Assembly (NCBI GenBank): GCA_032718475.1
Contig: JAUCBJ010007854.1
Span: 1 to 64,000 of the forward strand
Source of the DNA: Nemertoderma westbladi
Taxonomy: Eukaryota; Xenacoelomorpha; Nemertodermatida; Nemertodermatidae
DNA: 64,000 nt
Direction of reading: 5' to 3'
The notes under the pieces were generated by a model. That model was not told the origin of the DNA, did no database searches, and worked only from the letters and a program-made list of their open reading frames with translations. Shown here in pieces: positions 63,092 through 64,000 of this stretch. The position numbers and the translations under genes are program-made. The stretch's first letter is position 1. Every line of letters starts with the position of its first letter.

Positions 63092-64000
63092 TGTTGGTGG
63101 CTGTCTCTCGGTTGATGGTGTGGGGAGGCTACTAGATGGTGCTGTAAATTGCCGCCTGCGTAGGAAAACGCGGCTGCGCCTCAGGACACGGCCGCTTTCC
63201 TGTCGCACAAGGTAGTCGTGGTTGAGCATGGCCTCGTCGACTATGATTCCGTGTCTGGTCGATCGCCTGTCGCGGGGGTCCTGTATATGGACGGGGTTTC
63301 CGGTTGGCAACGCCTCCAGCGGCTTCGTGTGGCAGTTGTAGTTCACTAACAGTTTTTCACGTGTAGTTTCCGCAATTGCATCAAGTTGGTGGAACGTCTT
63401 GCGCCACTTCTCGTCCAATGTCCTGAAGTGGACGGGGAGGGACTCTCGGATATTGTGGCCGTAAAGCGTCCGCCGTAATGTGGAGTGTTTCGGAACGCCA
63501 GTATCCCGCCTGCTATCCCGTCTGAATCGTGTTTGGCACCACGGATTATCTTCTTCACGGCCTTCATGGCAGCCTCTGCTCGTCCATTGGTGCGGGGGAG
63601 GTGGGGACTGGATGGTTTATCATCTCCTTGGAAACGAGTTGTGTTCCACCATCTGGGTGGAAGATGGTAGGCACTGCTGTGGCGAGGAACAGCTTACGTA
63701 GGCAATTCACAATGCGAGTGGACGTTGTGTTCGCGTTCAATCGGAATAACGTCGGCCATCTGGTGAACTCGTCGGTGACCACGAAATAGTGAATCTGGTC
63801 GACTTGGAGGAGGTCGGCATGGACTCGTTGGAATGGGTGGGTTGCATCTGGGTTATGTTGCAGTGGTTCCGCCACGTGGGACGGGAGAGTTGTCTGACAT
63901 GATTGGCACTGCTCTACCACCTGTTTGACGTCGTGGGTGATAGAGGGCCACCAAACAGACCGACTGGCTCGGTTCCGGGTCTTGTTGAGACCCTGGTGGG
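63092..64000 (-). pseudogene. pol: gypsy integrase, copy 3, running off the window
   Basis: Counterpart of 2848-3795. The zinc finger (VEQCQSCQ), first Asp (RVHADLL), second Asp (HPDGGTQ) and Glu (MKAVKK region) are readable, but about 38 bp are deleted near 63617 and the frame is shifted there and again near 63420. It continues beyond the window end and may be longer than copy 2. Confidence 0.8.

Overview
The window looks like repeat-rich nuclear DNA from an invertebrate animal. It holds Pol II-type U1 snRNA genes, BEL/Pao and Ty3/gypsy LTR retrotransposons, non-LTR retrotransposons of RTE-like and CR1/Jockey-like type, tRNA-derived short repeats, minisatellites and long AT-rich spacers. I see no bacterial operon, phage or CRISPR array and no intact conventional host protein gene. 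The species cannot be named from this sequence.

The backbone is a U1 snRNA gene cluster. Four full-length 165-nt copies lie at 29890-30054, 32799-32963 and 34195-34359 (minus) and 58281-58445 (plus). A diverged variant lies at 25375-25544. Truncated copies lie at 2751-2847, 55621-55717, 61994-62029 and 62995-63091, and the window opens one or two bases upstream of a further copy. Each full-length gene has a conserved proximal block at about -24 to -50 and a distal block at about -190 to -248, as expected for snRNA promoters. The spacers are duplicated, inverted and invaded by transposons.

Layout: 1-2750, a U1 5' flank, a four-fold 96-bp repeat and an unidentified minus-strand gene (called A here; its downstream part is B). 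2751-7274, a U1 3' fragment fused to a decayed gypsy element. 7291-10029, a tRNA-like sequence and an RTE-like LINE (minus). 10030-25251, a second LINE copy (plus) split by a 12.5-kb BEL/Pao element at 10110-22638, which itself carries a CR1-like fragment. 25375-29889, the variant U1, a foldback element and a 0.55-kb direct repeat with a small ORF. 29890-35494, three U1 genes with spacers. 35495-41473, a 6-kb insertion made of two diverged repeat units with structured ends. 41474-56505, gene A/B split by a second, much younger BEL element (43191-55087), then another U1-gypsy junction. 56506-61993, an inverted copy of the B / U1 5' flank / U1 region. 62030-64000, a third A / U1 / gypsy junction.

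The two BEL elements are complementary deletion derivatives. Copy 1 keeps reverse transcriptase, RNase H and integrase in broken frames. Copy 2 has nearly identical LTRs and one open 1389-codon gag-protease frame joined in frame to two short pol remnants. Both carry unidentified ORFs between pol and the 3' LTR, and both have duplicated hairpins in the non-coding stretch before those ORFs. Comparing filled and empty sites inside the window gives the order: LINE, then BEL copy 1; gene A, then BEL copy 2; and U1 spacers that were duplicated after picking up LINE tails. All statements come from reading the sequence by eye; no alignment or database search was run.
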